The notes under the pieces: generated by a model
What the model was told of the DNA's origin: nothing
What the model saw: only the letters and a program-made list of their open reading frames with translations
Databases searched by the model: none
Shown here: piece by piece, positions 45,781-56,993 of the stretch
Layout: the number at the start of each line of letters is the position of its first letter
Position numbering within the stretch: the first letter of the stretch is position 1
Translations under genes and position numbers: made by a program
Origin: Psychrobacter sp. PG1
GTDB lineage: Bacteria > Pseudomonadota > Gammaproteobacteria > Pseudomonadales > Moraxellaceae
Assembly (NCBI RefSeq): GCF_014897815.1
Contig: NZ_JABUZG010000048.1
Span: forward strand, 62,001 to 126,000
Length of the DNA: 64,000 nucleotides
Reading direction: 5' to 3'

Positions 45781-47328
45781 ATGGAAGGTTTAGTTAACTT
45801 AGTAAACGGAATTATCTGGAGCCCCGCACTGATCTATCTGTGCTTGGGCGCGGGCCTATTTTATTCCATTATGACGCGCTTCGTACAAGTGCGTCTGTTC
45901 GGTGAAATGATCAAATTACTCTTTACTGGTAAATCTAGTGATCAAGGTATTTCATCATTTCAGGCACTTGCCGTATCACTCGCAGGACGCGTGGGTATGG
46001 GTAACATCGCTGGGGTAGCTGCGGCTATCGGTTTCGGTGGCCCAGGTGCCGTATTTTGGATGTGGGTCGTGGCCTTCTTAGGCGCATCTACTGCTTATGT
46101 TGAGTCTACGCTCGCACAGATTTATAAAGAAAAAGACGTCATCACTGGCGAATATCGCGGTGGCCCAGCTTACTATTTTGAGCGCGCACTTGGCCAAAAA
46201 TGGTATGGCATCCTCTTTGCAATCTCATCTATCCTCGCTTGTGGTATATTTTTACCAGGTGTACAGGCAAACGGCGTTATCAATGCTTTCGCACAGGTAA
46301 TGGGCGAAGGGTCTGTTATGAGCATTGGCGCCTTAGAAGTTGGCTCAATGCGTCTAGTAGCCTTAGCCATTATCCTTGTGGTATTAGGTATTATCATTTT
46401 TGGTGGTATCAAGCGTATCGCAACGTTTACCGAGTATGCCGTTCCTTTTATGGCATTGGGCTATATCGTCCTTGCACTGATCATCATGTTTACTAACTTT
46501 GATATGATTCCACAAGTATTCGGTCTAATCGTTAGCGATGCCTTTACTGCTCAAGCAGGTTTTGGTGCAGCGATTGGTTGGGGCGTAAAACGTGGTATTT
46601 ACTCAAATGAAGCAGGTCAAGGTACAGGTCCTCATGCTGCTGCTGCTGCTGAAGTTGAGCATCCATCACAGCAGGGTTTGGTTCAGGCATTCTCAGTATA
46701 TGTCGATACCCTATTAGTATGTTCTGCTACTGCCTTCATGATCCTAACCATGGGTACTTACAACATTCAAGGAACATTACCAGACGGTCAATTCATCGTA
46801 CAGAACGTCGCTGCTACTACTGAAATCAACGCCCCTGCATTCACGCAAATGGCGATGGAATCTGTTTATGGTGGTTTTGGTAACACCTTTATCGCTATTG
46901 CTGTCTTCTTCTTTGCCTTTACCACTATCTTGGCTTACTACTACATCGCTGAAGTGAACGTTGCTTATCTAACTCGCTTTGTCGGTCGCAGTGCCAACAA
47001 GACTGGTCTATTCTTAGTCAAAATCTTAATCATGGTGATGGTTGCTTACGGCGGCCTAAACTCAGCTGGCTACATTTGGGCTATTGGTGATATTGGTGTT
47101 GGGCTTATGGCTTGGTTGAACATCGTTGGTATTTTGGTCATCTTCATTGTGGCTCGTCCAACACTTACCATGCTGAAAGACTATGAAGCACAGCGTAAAG
47201 CAGGTGTTGAGCGCTACAGTTTTGATCCTGCAAAATTCGGCATCAAAAACGCCCCTTATTGGGAAGAGCGTCATCTAAAAGAGCAACAAAGAATGGCAGC
47301 GGATCCACTACGCAAAGAGCATAAGTAA
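45781..47328 (+). CDS. Alanine/glycine:cation symporter (AGCS family)
   Basis: Imports alanine or glycine with Na+ or H+. 515 residues, about eleven transmembrane helices. Family motifs: GRVGMGNIAGVAAAIGFGGP near residue 77 and GWGVKRGIYSNEAGQGTGPH near residue 264, which contains the conserved Asn-Glu-Ala-Gly signature. The C-terminal ~40 residues are hydrophilic and cytoplasmic. Single gene with its own bidirectional terminator. The ATG follows a CATAT without a strong ribosome site, so the hairpin upstream may affect translation. Confidence 0.95.
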   Translation: MEGLVNLVNGIIWSPALIYLCLGAGLFYSIMTRFVQVRLFGEMIKLLFTGKSSDQGISSFQALAVSLAGRVGMGNIAGVAAAIGFGGPGAVFWMWVVAFLGASTAYVESTLAQIYKEKDVITGEYRGGPAYYFERALGQKWYGILFAISSILACGIFLPGVQANGVINAFAQVMGEGSVMSIGALEVGSMRLVALAIILVVLGIIIFGGIKRIATFTEYAVPFMALGYIVLALIIMFTNFDMIPQVFGLIVSDAFTAQAGFGAAIGWGVKRGIYSNEAGQGTGPHAAAAAEVEHPSQQGLVQAFSVYVDTLLVCSATAFMILTMGTYNIQGTLPDGQFIVQNVAATTEINAPAFTQMAMESVYGGFGNTFIAIAVFFFAFTTILAYYYIAEVNVAYLTRFVGRSANKTGLFLVKILIMVMVAYGGLNSAGYIWAIGDIGVGLMAWLNIVGILVIFIVARPTLTMLKDYEAQRKAGVERYSFDPAKFGIKNAPYWEERHLKEQQRMAADPLRKEHK

Positions 47329-47384
47329 TATTCTATAACGTAGCTATTATTCTTTAACATAATTGTTATTCAAACTTCCAAAGC

Positions 47385-47415
47385 AAAAGCCCGAAACAGT
47401 CGTTTCGGGCTTTTC
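47385..47415. terminator. Bidirectional terminator after the AGCS symporter
   Basis: AAAAGCCCGAAAC pairs perfectly with GTTTCGGGCTTTT around AGTC. It can serve the plus-strand symporter gene and, in reverse, transcripts from the fasciclin gene that pass the next hairpin. Confidence 0.93.
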
Positions 47416-47602
47416 TGTTTCAAACCTTTGCATTCATAAGCCTTCAATAGATATCTTACATAAGTCATCATTACTCTTTAAACTTGCATTAGTGTGAACC
47501 AATGAGAGGCTCATTTATCTTACTCTCCACTACATTGAACCGTTTTCATGCGACTGACTTATATCAATGCTATGGTAAACATTAGGTATCCCCCAAACGC
47601 AA

Positions 47603-47633
47603 AAAAGCCCAGCTCAATAGCTAGGCTTCTTTG
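47603..47633 (-). terminator. Terminator of the 47.7-kb fasciclin gene
   Basis: On the minus strand AAGCCTAGCT pairs with AGCTGGGCTT (one mismatch), loop ATTG, and is followed by six T residues. It lies 55 bases past the stop. Confidence 0.8.
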
Positions 47634-47687
47634 ACGTCATTATTTAAATAATTAATTAATCATAAATAAAGAGACTATAGAAACAAC

Positions 47688-48293
47688 TTACTCAGGCATC
47701 AATACTGCATCGATAGTGTGAACCACACCGTTCGTTGCCATGATATCTGTACCAGTAATATTAGCCGTATTACCAGTCGCATCAGTGATGACATTAGCAT
47801 CACTAATATTGATAGTAGCACCATTTACAGTAGCAACATCAGTACCATAAGGAATGTCAGCTGCCATAACGACCATAGGTACTACGTGATACGGAAGTAC
47901 TTTTTTCAGTAGATCTGTATCGGCTAATAGCTCTTCTTTAGTAACGCCTAGCTTCTCTAACACAGGAGCAAATGCATCATCAGTTGGTGCAAATACCGTA
48001 TAAGTCCCAGCATCCATCATCATTGTATCTAAACCAGCAGCTTGTAATGCAGCCGTTAGAATCGTTAGATTTTCGTTGCCAGCTGCTATTTCAGCAATGC
48101 TTTGCGTCGCAGCAGTATCGGCCATTGGATCGGCTTCAGTCATTGGCTCAACTTCGGCAACAGGCTCTACAACCACTTCTTCAGTAGTCACTTCAGGCTC
48201 AACAGGATCAGTAGCTGCTTCTTTATCATTACAAGCGGCTAATGACATGGCAGCTGTAACGACAGCAATAGAAAGTAAGTTTTTCTTCAACAT
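47688..48293 (-). CDS. Fasciclin-domain lipoprotein (one domain)
   Basis: 201 residues from the ATG at 48293, with AAGGAAAT upstream. Signal with lipobox (LAAC), then an acidic Glu/Thr/Val/Pro linker (about residues 26-68), then one FAS1 domain: LTILTAALQAAGLDTMM, TVFAPTDDAFAPV, and VLPYHVVP...NGVVHTIDAVLMPE. FAS1 domains mediate adhesion in surface proteins. It is the last of three neighbouring fasciclin genes on the same strand, each with its own start region. Confidence 0.9.
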   Translation of the reverse strand: MLKKNLLSIAVVTAAMSLAACNDKEAATDPVEPEVTTEEVVVEPVAEVEPMTEADPMADTAATQSIAEIAAGNENLTILTAALQAAGLDTMMMDAGTYTVFAPTDDAFAPVLEKLGVTKEELLADTDLLKKVLPYHVVPMVVMAADIPYGTDVATVNGATINISDANVITDATGNTANITGTDIMATNGVVHTIDAVLMPE

Positions 48294-48476
48294 AAGTATT
48301 TCCTTATAAAGGGATGGTCTGTTAAGTGACTTGTTTGATAAATAACTTAACCCAGTTAATGTATATAACAGCGAACCACTTATCTGTTGCAAATGATAGC
48401 AACTAAACAATAGTAATAATGTCGCCTCTGCTATACCAATAACTATAATTTTAACTGATTAATTTTGGATTAATGC

Positions 48477-49427
48477 TTACTTAGGTAGCAACACTGTATC
48501 GATCACGTGTACAACTCCATTGTTCGCTTGTATATTCGCGGTCACAATATTAGAGGTACGATTTCTCCCATCGGTAATTTGTTTTTTAGCGTCAAATGTG
48601 ATGCTACTGCCTTCTAGCATCTCTTGACTGCCTGCCATAATTTCAGAGGCAAAGACGCGGTCGTCTTCAATTACATGATAGGTGAGCACTTTCGTCAACA
48701 ACAGCTTATCTTGTAATAGCTGTTCTTTACTTATCTCAAGTTCAGCTAATAATTTAGCAAAAGCGGCATTGTTTGGTGCAAAGACGGTAAGGTCAGCATC
48801 TTCATCAGCGAGGGCATCAGCCAATCCTGCTGCTACCACCGCTTCTTTGAGGATACTGAGATCCTCTGTGGCAACGGCCAGATCCACTATAGACTTGTCA
48901 GTAGGTAACAGTACGTCGTCAATGAGGTGAATGACGCCATTAGTGGCCAATACATCTGTTTTGATAATTTTAGAGGTATCCCCACTTGCATCCATAATGA
49001 CATTGGCATCACTAATAGAGAATGCTTGACCATTGATTGTTTCGATACTGTCGCCATAAGGAATGTCAGCAGCTTTGACTGTCATATTGGGAATAACATG
49101 ATAAGTTAAGACCATGGTTAATAGCTCTTTATCAGCCAATAACTCTTCTGATGTCACATCAAGCTCTTCCAATAATTGAGCAAATGCAGCATCAGTAGGT
49201 GCAAATACAGTAAATTCGTCCTCTGATGACATCAAAACTTTATCAAGTCCAGACGCCTTTAACGCAGCGTTAAGAATGGTTAAATCTTTATTTTCAGCAG
49301 CAATTTCTGCAATATTTTGTGTTGGCGCTTCTACAACAACTGAAAAATCATTGTCGTCGTCATTACAAGCGGCTAGCGGCAAAACGGTCATGGCAAGCGC
49401 CAGAGATAATAGGGTTCTTTTTAGCAT
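48477..49427 (-). CDS. Fasciclin-domain lipoprotein (two domains)
   Basis: 316 residues. Lipobox LAAC at about residue 18-21. Two FAS1 domains in tandem: the first around LTILNAALKASGLDKVL, TVFAPTDAAFAQL, NGVIHLIDDVLLP; the second around LSILKEAVVAAGLADAL, TVFAPNNAAFAKLL, NGVVHVIDTVLLPK. The repeated domain indicates internal duplication. The first domain is close to that of the gene downstream. Surface-anchored adhesion or biofilm matrix function is inferred from the domain. Confidence 0.92.
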   Translation of the reverse strand: MLKRTLLSLALAMTVLPLAACNDDDNDFSVVVEAPTQNIAEIAAENKDLTILNAALKASGLDKVLMSSEDEFTVFAPTDAAFAQLLEELDVTSEELLADKELLTMVLTYHVIPNMTVKAADIPYGDSIETINGQAFSISDANVIMDASGDTSKIIKTDVLATNGVIHLIDDVLLPTDKSIVDLAVATEDLSILKEAVVAAGLADALADEDADLTVFAPNNAAFAKLLAELEISKEQLLQDKLLLTKVLTYHVIEDDRVFASEIMAGSQEMLEGSSITFDAKKQITDGRNRTSNIVTANIQANNGVVHVIDTVLLPK

Positions 49428-49783
49428 GAGTATATCCTTATGTATGAGTTCAGATGAACCATCTACTTTGTCAGTAGCATCCGTCGAATGATTGAAGTCG
49501 AATGATTTAAATTGTTAAATGATCAAAGCTTTCAACAAGAAACAAAGATGACTGTCGTTTATTGTCGTAGTGTTAAACAATAATGATGACACGCTTAAAA
49601 AATATCTCAAATATTCTAAATGCCAGCAGTGTCATCTAAAGGAGCTTCATCTAAAACAATTGGCAATTAAAATAGCGTGTATTTAACAATCATGTCATCA
49701 AAGACGGTAGCTGGTACTCATACCAGCTTCATCATACAAAGTAATAGGGATATAATTCTTTAACTGTAATTTTGAAATCTATC
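49428..49783. other. Non-coding gap between two fasciclin genes
   Basis: 356 bases. It ought to carry the promoter of the two-domain gene. No gene, clear terminator or repeat recognised. Confidence 0.4.
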
Positions 49784-50338
49784 TTATTTGGGCAATAATA
49801 CTCTATCGATAACATGTACTACGCCATTATTAGCAGCAATATCGGTTTTTATGATATTGGTAGTACGACCATTTTCATCCATTAATTTTCCCTGATTGGT
49901 GACCATCAGAGTATCTTTACTGAACATAGTAATATTGCCCGGTTTAACGTCTTTCGCATATACTGGCGCCGCACCGTTAATCACGTGATAGCCTAAAATC
50001 TTAGTCAATAGTGGCTTGTTGGCAAATAGTTGTGCTTTGCTCATGCCTGTTTCTTGCAGAACTTGTACAAATGCGGCATTGGTCGGCGCAAATATTGTAT
50101 AGTTTGCATTCGGGTTAGACAAAGCACCCGCCAAATCTGCCGCTACGACGGCTTCGACCAGTAGCGAGAAGTCAGGATTGCTTTGGGCAACTTGTACCAC
50201 ATTCATTTTTGCCATAGATTGACTGTGCATAGGTGCTTTCATCGCTGCGCTTTTGCTTGGCATCATATTATTACAAGCACTTAAACCAGCGATTGAGAGT
50301 ACTAATGTACCGATGGTAGCAATTTTAGTAAGCTTCAT
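49784..50338 (-). CDS. Fasciclin-domain lipoprotein (one domain)
   Basis: 184 residues: lipobox LSAC near residue 22, a Met/Ser/Lys-rich linker (MPSKSAAMKAPMHSQSM), then one FAS1 domain with FSLLVEAVVAADLAGAL, TIFAPTNAAFVQVL, YHVINGAAPVYAKDV and NGVVHVIDRVLLPK. The Met-rich linker is unlike the acidic linker of the other copies. First of the three neighbouring fasciclin genes; 356 non-coding bases separate it from the next. Probably surface- or periplasm-facing. Confidence 0.9.
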   Translation of the reverse strand: MKLTKIATIGTLVLSIAGLSACNNMMPSKSAAMKAPMHSQSMAKMNVVQVAQSNPDFSLLVEAVVAADLAGALSNPNANYTIFAPTNAAFVQVLQETGMSKAQLFANKPLLTKILGYHVINGAAPVYAKDVKPGNITMFSKDTLMVTNQGKLMDENGRTTNIIKTDIAANNGVVHVIDRVLLPK

Positions 50339-50819
50339 AACATTATCCTTAATGATTGAGTATTTATTGACTGTTCTATAACTGTCTTGCAGATTAGATC
50401 GTCTTCCCTTATAGCAAATACTGGCGCTAATAATAGTAGTAAATGTTAGATGTCACTAATACAACTATTAACATTTACTAGTAAGTTTTGCTTATGAAAC
50501 ATCAATCCTTCTGAAATTAAATTAACATATAACCAAGCTTTATCAATTCCTCTTTACGCAACTTTTTGTAGTACAGGTGTAAACTCTGTCTGACTTTTAA
50601 GCACAATCGTTGTGCTTTCATTTATAGAAACAAAGCTTTATGTAATCTTTAAGCGAAATGATATTCATTTGTTCCTAATCGCTTAATGCCATAAACTTTG
50701 AACATCATGCTAGAATAATGCGGATTTGCCCACGCCTTTTATGAATGTTGCACGCTATTTATTATTCTTATTCTTATTACTTCCCCTTTTATAACATTGA
50801 CGATATAAGCAGCGCTCCT
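50339..50819. other. Non-coding region between fasciclin gene and metH
   Basis: About 480 AT-rich bases with divergent promoters. I looked for a cobalamin or SAM riboswitch before metH and found no recognisable element. TTTAGAGAAAC-like MetJ boxes (AGACGTCT series) were not seen. Confidence 0.45.
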
Positions 50820-53800
50820 ATGACTCAAACGATGACTTCTCAATCTGATCCTACTTCTAGTCCATCATCCGCTGATGACTTTATTTTAACGCCACCTGCC
50901 GTGTTTCCTTACAAAGAGCAGCAACTGACAGCACGTGCACGTATCACCGAGCAAATGGCATCACGCATCTTGATGTTAGATGGGGCGATGGGTACACAGA
51001 TTCAGACCTATAAATTAGAAGAGGCAGATTATCGTGGTGAGCGTTTTGCCGATATCAATCAAGACGTACGCGGTAACAATGATTTATTGGTACTGACACA
51101 GCCGCACATGATTAAAGACATTCATCACGATCATCTGCTAGCTGGTGCCGATATTATCGAGACCAATACCTTTAACGGTACGCGTCTGTCGATGGCTGAC
51201 TACGATATGCAGTATCTAGTGCCTGAGCTGAATAAGACAGCAGCCAAGATTGCCCGTCAAGCGGCGGATGAATTTACGGCAAAAACGCCTGAGAAACCGC
51301 GTTTTGTCGCGGGTGTCGTAGGGCCAACTTCACGCACGTGCTCGCTATCACCGGACGTCAATGACCCAGCTTTTCGTAACATTACCTTTGACGAATTGGT
51401 ACTAAATTACCGTGAAGCGACTTTATGCCTGATAGAAGGTGGTGTTGATCTCATCCTCATCGAAACAATATTTGATACGCTCAATGCCAAAGCTGCAATC
51501 TTTGCCATCACAGGCGTGTTTGATGACATTGGTTTTGAATTACCAATTATGATTTCGGGCACCATTACCGATGCCTCAGGTCGAACGCTATCAGGTCAAA
51601 CCGCCGAAGCCTTTTATAACTCAATCCGCCATGCAAAACCTTTAAGTGTTGGCTTTAACTGCGCATTAGGCGCCGATGCGCTGCGTCCGCATATCCAAAC
51701 ACTGTCGAACATTGCTAATACCTATGTGTCCGCGCATCCAAACGCAGGTCTGCCCAACGAGTTTGGTGAATATGATGAAACAGCCGAACAAACCGCCGCC
51801 CTACTTGAAGGCTTTGCCAAAGCAGGTATTTTAAACATCGTTGGTGGCTGTTGTGGTACGACGCCTGAGCATATCCGTCAAATCGCTAAAATGGTGGCAA
51901 ATTATCCACCGCGCGTGATTCCTGAAATCGCCCCTGCCTGCCGCTTATCGGGGCTTGAGCCATTTACTATTAATGCAGATAGCTTGTTCGTCAACGTGGG
52001 TGAACGTACCAACGTGACAGGCTCTAAAAAGTTTTTACGCTTGATTAAAACCGAAGCCTACACCGAAGCGCTCGATGTGGCACGCGATCAGGTCGAAGGC
52101 GGCGCGCAAATCGTCGATATCAATATGGACGAAGGCATGCTCGACTCCAAGCAAGCGATGATTCATTTCGTCAACCTCGTGTCTGGTGAGCCTGATATCA
52201 GCCGTGTACCACTGATGATTGACTCGTCTAAATGGGACATCATAGAAGAAGGTCTTAAGCGTATCCAAGGCAAGTCCGTTGTCAACTCTATCTCATTAAA
52301 AGAAGGTCATACTGAATTCGTTGAGCGTGCCAAGCTTTGCATGCGCTACGGTGCCGCCGTGATCGTCATGGCATTTGATGAAGACGGTCAAGCCGATACT
52401 TACGAGCGTAAGATTCAGATTTGTCAGCGCAGCTATGATGTGTTGGTCAATGAAGTTGGTTTCCCATCAGAAGACATTATTTTTGACCCAAACATTTTTG
52501 CCGTTGCCACTGGTATCACTGAGCACAATAATTATGGTGCCGACTTTATCAATGCCACTAAATGGATCACCGAAAACCTGCCCAACGCCATGGTATCGGG
52601 TGGTGTCTCTAACGTGTCGTTTAGTTTCCGTGGTAACCCTATTCGTGAAGCCATCAACTCCGTATTCCTTTATCATGCGATTCAGAATGGTCTGACGATG
52701 GGTATCGTCAATCCTGCCATGCTTGAACTGTACGATGATATTCCAAAGGAAGCTCGTGACGCCATCGAAGATGTGATGCTCAACCGCAACCAAGGTGAGA
52801 GCGGTCAAGACGCCACCGAACGTCTGATGACTGTGGCTGAGAACTACCAAAACGGTGGCAAGAAAAAAGACAGCACCATTGATATGAGCTGGCGCGAAGG
52901 CACGGTAGAAGAACGCATTGCTCATGCACTGGTCAAAGGCATCACAACCTTTATCGAAGCCGATACCAAAGAAGCATGGGAGAAATACCCCAAGCCGCTA
53001 GAAGTCATCGAAGGGCCATTGATGGACGGGATGAATATCGTCGGTGACTTATTTGGTGCCGGTAAAATGTTCTTACCACAAGTGGTCAAATCAGCTCGCG
53101 TGATGAAACAATCCGTTGCGTGGCTAAATCCGTATATCGAAGCGGAAAAAGTAGAAGGTGAAAAGAAAGGCAAAATCCTCATGGCAACGGTCAAAGGCGA
53201 TGTGCATGATATTGGTAAAAACATCGTCGGCGTGGTGCTGGGCTGTAATGGCTATGATATCGTCGATCTAGGCGTCATGGTGCCGTGTGAAAAAATCCTC
53301 GATACCGCTATCGCAGAAGAAGTCGATATCATTGGCTTATCAGGTCTGATTACCCCAAGTCTTGATGAGATGGTCTATGTCGCCAAGCAAATGCAAGAGC
53401 GCGGCATGACGCTACCCTTGATGATTGGCGGTGCAACGACCTCCAAAGCGCATACCGCGGTCAAAGTCGAGCCACAATACCAAAATGATGCCGTCATCTA
53501 TGTATCTGATGCCTCACGCTCAGTCGGTGTAGTCACCAAACTGCTCTCCAAAGAACACCGTCAAGCGCTTATCGATGAAACCCGCGAAGAGTATGTCAAA
53601 GTACGTGAACGCCTTGCCAAGCGTCAGCCAAAGGCGGCGAAGGTCACGTATGCCGAATCGGTCAAGATTGGCTTTCAGTATGATTGGGAAAACTATGTAC
53701 CACCAGTCCCCAATAAGCTGGGGCAAGTGATATTTGACGACTATCCAATCGCTAACCTACTGCCTTATATCGACTGGACACCATTCTTTATCTCTTGGGG

Positions 53801-54608
53801 ACTGGTCGGTAAGTATCCGAAAATATTGCAAGATGATGTGGTGGGCGAAGCGGCACGCGATTTGTTCGATAATGCCAATGAGCTGATGCAAAAGATGATT
53901 GATGAAAAATTAATCGTCGCCAAAGGGGTGTTTAAACTCATGCCAGCTCGCCGTACTGGTGCCGATACCGTTACTGTCTATGACCATGCCACTGAAGGTG
54001 GTGCAGTAGAATATCAATTCGAGCACTTACGTCAGCAAAGCGACAAAGCCAGTGGTAAGCCGAACTTTAGCTTGGCAGACTTTATCTCGCCATCAGAGAC
54101 GCATACCGATCACTTGGGCGGCTTTACCGTCTCTATCGTCGGTACAGAAGCACTGGCTGAAAAGTACAAAGCGGCAGGCGATGACTATAATGCCATCATG
54201 GTACAGGCATTGTCTGATCGCTTAGCTGAAGCGTTTGCCGAGCATTTACATGAGCTCATCCGTAAAGAGTATTGGGGCTATCAACCAACTGAATCACTCA
54301 CCAATGATGAGATGATTAAAGAGAAATACGTCGGTATCCGCCCTGCACCTGGCTACCCTGCTTGCCCTGAGCATACCGAAAAAGGCAAATTGTTTGATTG
54401 GCTCGGTACGGTAGAGGCGATCGGTACGACTTTGACCGAAAGCTATGCGATGTGGCCTGCGTCATCGGTCAGCGGATTCTATTACTCGCATCCTGATAGT
54501 GAATACTTCAACGTCGGCAAAATCAGCCGCGATCAGTTAGAGAGCTATGCTGAGCGTAAAGATTGGGATATGAAGACTGCTGAGAAGTGGTTAAATCCGA
54601 ATTTGTAG
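50820..54608 (+). CDS. metH: Cobalamin-dependent methionine synthase
   Basis: Transfers methyl from methyl-tetrahydrofolate to homocysteine via B12. About 1262 residues, all four modules present: homocysteine domain ([20 protein letters not shown], zinc Cys pair in [11 protein letters not shown] near residue 342), folate domain ([14 protein letters not shown]), B12 domain with DVHDIGKN near residue 794 supplying the cobalt-binding His, and the AdoMet reactivation domain ([12 protein letters not shown]). I prefer the ATG at 50820 because the 25 codons upstream are Tyr-rich and unlike the family; neither start has a strong ribosome site. A terminator follows. Confidence 0.96.
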   Translation: MTQTMTSQSDPTSSPSSADDFILTPPAVFPYKEQQLTARARITEQMASRILMLDGAMGTQIQTYKLEEADYRGERFADINQDVRGNNDLLVLTQPHMIKDIHHDHLLAGADIIETNTFNGTRLSMADYDMQYLVPELNKTAAKIARQAADEFTAKTPEKPRFVAGVVGPTSRTCSLSPDVNDPAFRNITFDELVLNYREATLCLIEGGVDLILIETIFDTLNAKAAIFAITGVFDDIGFELPIMISGTITDASGRTLSGQTAEAFYNSIRHAKPLSVGFNCALGADALRPHIQTLSNIANTYVSAHPNAGLPNEFGEYDETAEQTAALLEGFAKAGILNIVGGCCGTTPEHIRQIAKMVANYPPRVIPEIAPACRLSGLEPFTINADSLFVNVGERTNVTGSKKFLRLIKTEAYTEALDVARDQVEGGAQIVDINMDEGMLDSKQAMIHFVNLVSGEPDISRVPLMIDSSKWDIIEEGLKRIQGKSVVNSISLKEGHTEFVERAKLCMRYGAAVIVMAFDEDGQADTYERKIQICQRSYDVLVNEVGFPSEDIIFDPNIFAVATGITEHNNYGADFINATKWITENLPNAMVSGGVSNVSFSFRGNPIREAINSVFLYHAIQNGLTMGIVNPAMLELYDDIPKEARDAIEDVMLNRNQGESGQDATERLMTVAENYQNGGKKKDSTIDMSWREGTVEERIAHALVKGITTFIEADTKEAWEKYPKPLEVIEGPLMDGMNIVGDLFGAGKMFLPQVVKSARVMKQSVAWLNPYIEAEKVEGEKKGKILMATVKGDVHDIGKNIVGVVLGCNGYDIVDLGVMVPCEKILDTAIAEEVDIIGLSGLITPSLDEMVYVAKQMQERGMTLPLMIGGATTSKAHTAVKVEPQYQNDAVIYVSDASRSVGVVTKLLSKEHRQALIDETREEYVKVRERLAKRQPKAAKVTYAESVKIGFQYDWENYVPPVPNKLGQVIFDDYPIANLLPYIDWTPFFISWGLVGKYPKILQDDVVGEAARDLFDNANELMQKMIDEKLIVAKGVFKLMPARRTGADTVTVYDHATEGGAVEYQFEHLRQQSDKASGKPNFSLADFISPSETHTDHLGGFTVSIVGTEALAEKYKAAGDDYNAIMVQALSDRLAEAFAEHLHELIRKEYWGYQPTESLTNDEMIKEKYVGIRPAPGYPACPEHTEKGKLFDWLGTVEAIGTTLTESYAMWPASSVSGFYYSHPDSEYFNVGKISRDQLESYAERKDWDMKTAEKWLNPNL

Positions 54609-54651
54609 TCGATTGGTTAATGCTATTATAGAAACCTGATAGTTATTTTTT

Positions 54652-54686
54652 GGCTTACTCATTTAATATGGGTAAGCCATTTTTTA
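54652..54686 (+). terminator. Terminator after metH
   Basis: GGCTTACTC pairs with GGGTAAGCC (one G-T pair) around a 9-base AT loop, followed by six T residues after one A. A T-run on the other side makes it possibly bidirectional. Confidence 0.85.
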
Positions 54687-54816
54687 TAGTATTTCATTTT
54701 GCCTACCTTCAGCAAACTTATCGCTAAGTTAATAGCAAAATACTTTTATCATTTACTAACAAGAACCATGCTAGATTATTGTCTACTCTATTATTTTTAT
54801 CTTTGTGAGACAGGCT

Positions 54817-55746
54817 ATGAATCAGATTGCATTACTTTCTAGTTGGATTGGCAAAACCTTTGCAATCTGGGCATTGGTCAGTGCTGTTTTGGGATTTATT
54901 TTTCCTGAATTCTTTGCCTCATTGGCTTTTTTGATCGTTCCCATACTTGGCATCATTATGTTTGGCATGGGCATGACGCTCAAAACGGAAGATTTCCTAG
55001 AAATTGTCAAACGCCCCAAACCTGTACTGGTAGGATTGTTGGCACAGTTCACGCTCATGCCGTTGATCGCTTACCTATTAACGGTCATTTTCAACCTTGA
55101 TCCTTTAATCGCGGTCGGTGTCATCTTGGTTGGCTGTTGCCCTGGCGGTACGTCTAGTAATGTGATTACGTTCTTAGCCAAAGGTGATGTGGCATTGAGT
55201 GTGGCGATTACCTCTATCTCTACCCTACTTGCACCTTTTCTGACCCCTATTCTGCTCAGTGTTTTTGCGGGTCAGCTGATTGATATCGATTTGGCCAGTA
55301 TGATGATAACCATTACAAAAATCGTAATCTTGCCCATATTGCTAGGTGTTATCTTTCATAAATTTTTGGGTAAAAAAATCGATTTCGTCACCGAGGTATT
55401 ACCAATGGTATCGGTATTGGGTATTTCCATTATTATAGCGGCGGTGGTTGCCGTGTCTAAAGCGACTATTCTAGACAGCGGTGCTATCGTGTTTATCGTG
55501 GTTGCCTTACATAATATGACGGGTTACACCTTGGGGTATTTGATCGCCCGTTTGTCTGGCTTTACGGAGAGACAACGCCGCGCGATTATGATAGAAGTGG
55601 GCATGCAAAACTCTGGTCTGGGCGCTGCCCTTGCGGCAACTTATTTCAACCCTGTCGCGGCCTTACCTAGCGCAATCTTTAGTGTATGGCATAACTTTAG
55701 TGGTGCGTTAGTTGCGAATATCTTTGCTAAAAAAGATGCTAAGTGA
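54817..55746 (+). CDS. Bile acid:sodium symporter (BASS) family transporter
   Basis: 309 residues from the ATG at 54817 (a GTG four codons earlier is less likely). About nine to ten transmembrane helices, with family motifs FGMGMTLKTEDF near residue 50, GCCPGGTSSNVITFLAKGDVALSV near residue 108 and EVGMQNSGLGAALA near residue 264. BASS proteins import organic anions with Na+; bacterial members include pantoate and pyruvate carriers, so the substrate is open. Single gene. Confidence 0.92.
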   Translation: MNQIALLSSWIGKTFAIWALVSAVLGFIFPEFFASLAFLIVPILGIIMFGMGMTLKTEDFLEIVKRPKPVLVGLLAQFTLMPLIAYLLTVIFNLDPLIAVGVILVGCCPGGTSSNVITFLAKGDVALSVAITSISTLLAPFLTPILLSVFAGQLIDIDLASMMITITKIVILPILLGVIFHKFLGKKIDFVTEVLPMVSVLGISIIIAAVVAVSKATILDSGAIVFIVVALHNMTGYTLGYLIARLSGFTERQRRAIMIEVGMQNSGLGAALAATYFNPVAALPSAIFSVWHNFSGALVANIFAKKDAK

Positions 55747-55946
55747 GTGTTTGTTTTATAAGTTGCGGCCTTATTATAAATACTTTAAATTTGATAAAAA
55801 TATTTAAGATTAGTTGGATAAATAATATTGATATTAGAGTACAAAAAACTCTGGAAAACGTTTAAACTCGAATTAGCAAACAGTTCATTTTCTTCTTGCT
55901 CTTACTATAAATTTTAGGTATAATGCGCTCAACAGCACCGCCACCT

Positions 55947-56939
55947 CTACTTACTGAGCATGTCTCGATAAGAAATGTGGCGGTCTTCTTTTGTCTCAAT
56001 ACTGTACAAGTTCCAATCTTCCCAACTTTTTAATCCCATGTCTTCCTCAGAAATCGCTTCATTGGCAACTATTGGAAAGTTCAAGAGTAATAACTCAACT
56101 CGCTTATCCCATGTTGCACGTGGATTTATAATACTTAGAAAATGCTTCATAAGACATAAGTAGAAAAATATCTTCCTTCTATCTAAGTCATGCCAAGGTT
56201 TTATATCTTTTGATTTTTTAGCTGGCTTAGGTATATTAGTGTTCCATAGTCTAGAGTGGTGAGCACAAATATTCCGGACGATATTTAATGAATGTATCCA
56301 ACTCGTAAATACATCCTCACTAGTTTCATATTTTTCTGCAATTTGCTGACGATGCTTATATTTAAGTCCTGAATACAGTATAGATATAGAACCAAAATCA
56401 ATTACCTCTACTGCTACCCAGATAGGTATGCCTTTGTAATATTGAAGATGATGCTGAATTAATGCCTGTTTCTTGGAACGCTTGATTTGTTGATGATAAC
56501 GCTCTAACCAAATTTCATGTTTAGATTTACCAAGACGTTTATCATATCTTGTAAAATCTCCATCTAAGAATTTTCCATACAAATGAGCTTGAGGGTCTGA
56601 ACGACCCAATAGATACGCAACTTCAGTTCTAATAGCCATTTCAATACGCTCTAACGCATCTAGGCATATCAATCTCAACTTTTTGTCAAACTGATAAATA
56701 TTTAACACATCATTGAAACATGTATTTTCTACGAAGAAATCATCTCGTTTTTTATGACTAATTGGCAAACGAAAAGGATACCAGTAGCCACTTAAACGGT
56801 AATAACCTATGCATGAAAGATAATGTTTGGAACGTTCAAAATCCTCAATAACTAATCCTCTACTTTGCAAAATATTTAACTGTTGCTCAAAAGTATTCCA
56901 AATTTTTAGAGAGCGTTTTTCATTAGTGTGAGATGACAT
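55947..56939 (-). CDS. Abi_2 family abortive-infection protein (AbiD/AbiF-like, HEPN)
   Basis: 330 residues from the ATG at 56939; a TTG four codons upstream is the alternative. The Abi_2 pattern is clear: LLQSRGL-like start (LNILQSRGLVIED), YYRLSGYWYPFR near residue 47, FDKKLRLICLDALERIEMAIRTEVAY, and the HEPN RNase motif R-N-I-C-A-H followed by HSRLWN near residue 222. In phage-infected cells such proteins are thought to cleave RNA and stop growth. Single gene, unlinked to the island 17 kb away; moderately AT-rich compared with neighbours, suggesting acquisition. Downstream of it the BASS gene converges. Confidence 0.88.
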   Translation of the reverse strand: MSSHTNEKRSLKIWNTFEQQLNILQSRGLVIEDFERSKHYLSCIGYYRLSGYWYPFRLPISHKKRDDFFVENTCFNDVLNIYQFDKKLRLICLDALERIEMAIRTEVAYLLGRSDPQAHLYGKFLDGDFTRYDKRLGKSKHEIWLERYHQQIKRSKKQALIQHHLQYYKGIPIWVAVEVIDFGSISILYSGLKYKHRQQIAEKYETSEDVFTSWIHSLNIVRNICAHHSRLWNTNIPKPAKKSKDIKPWHDLDRRKIFFYLCLMKHFLSIINPRATWDKRVELLLLNFPIVANEAISEEDMGLKSWEDWNLYSIETKEDRHISYRDMLSK

Positions 56940-56993
56940 ATTGAGACCCAATCTTAGAGTAGATTAATTTTTTGGCTTTTAAAAAGTAGATAA

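Noticed and set aside
50339..50819. Possible cobalamin or SAM riboswitch before metH
   Set aside because: No recognisable box or conserved stem of these classes could be found by eye.
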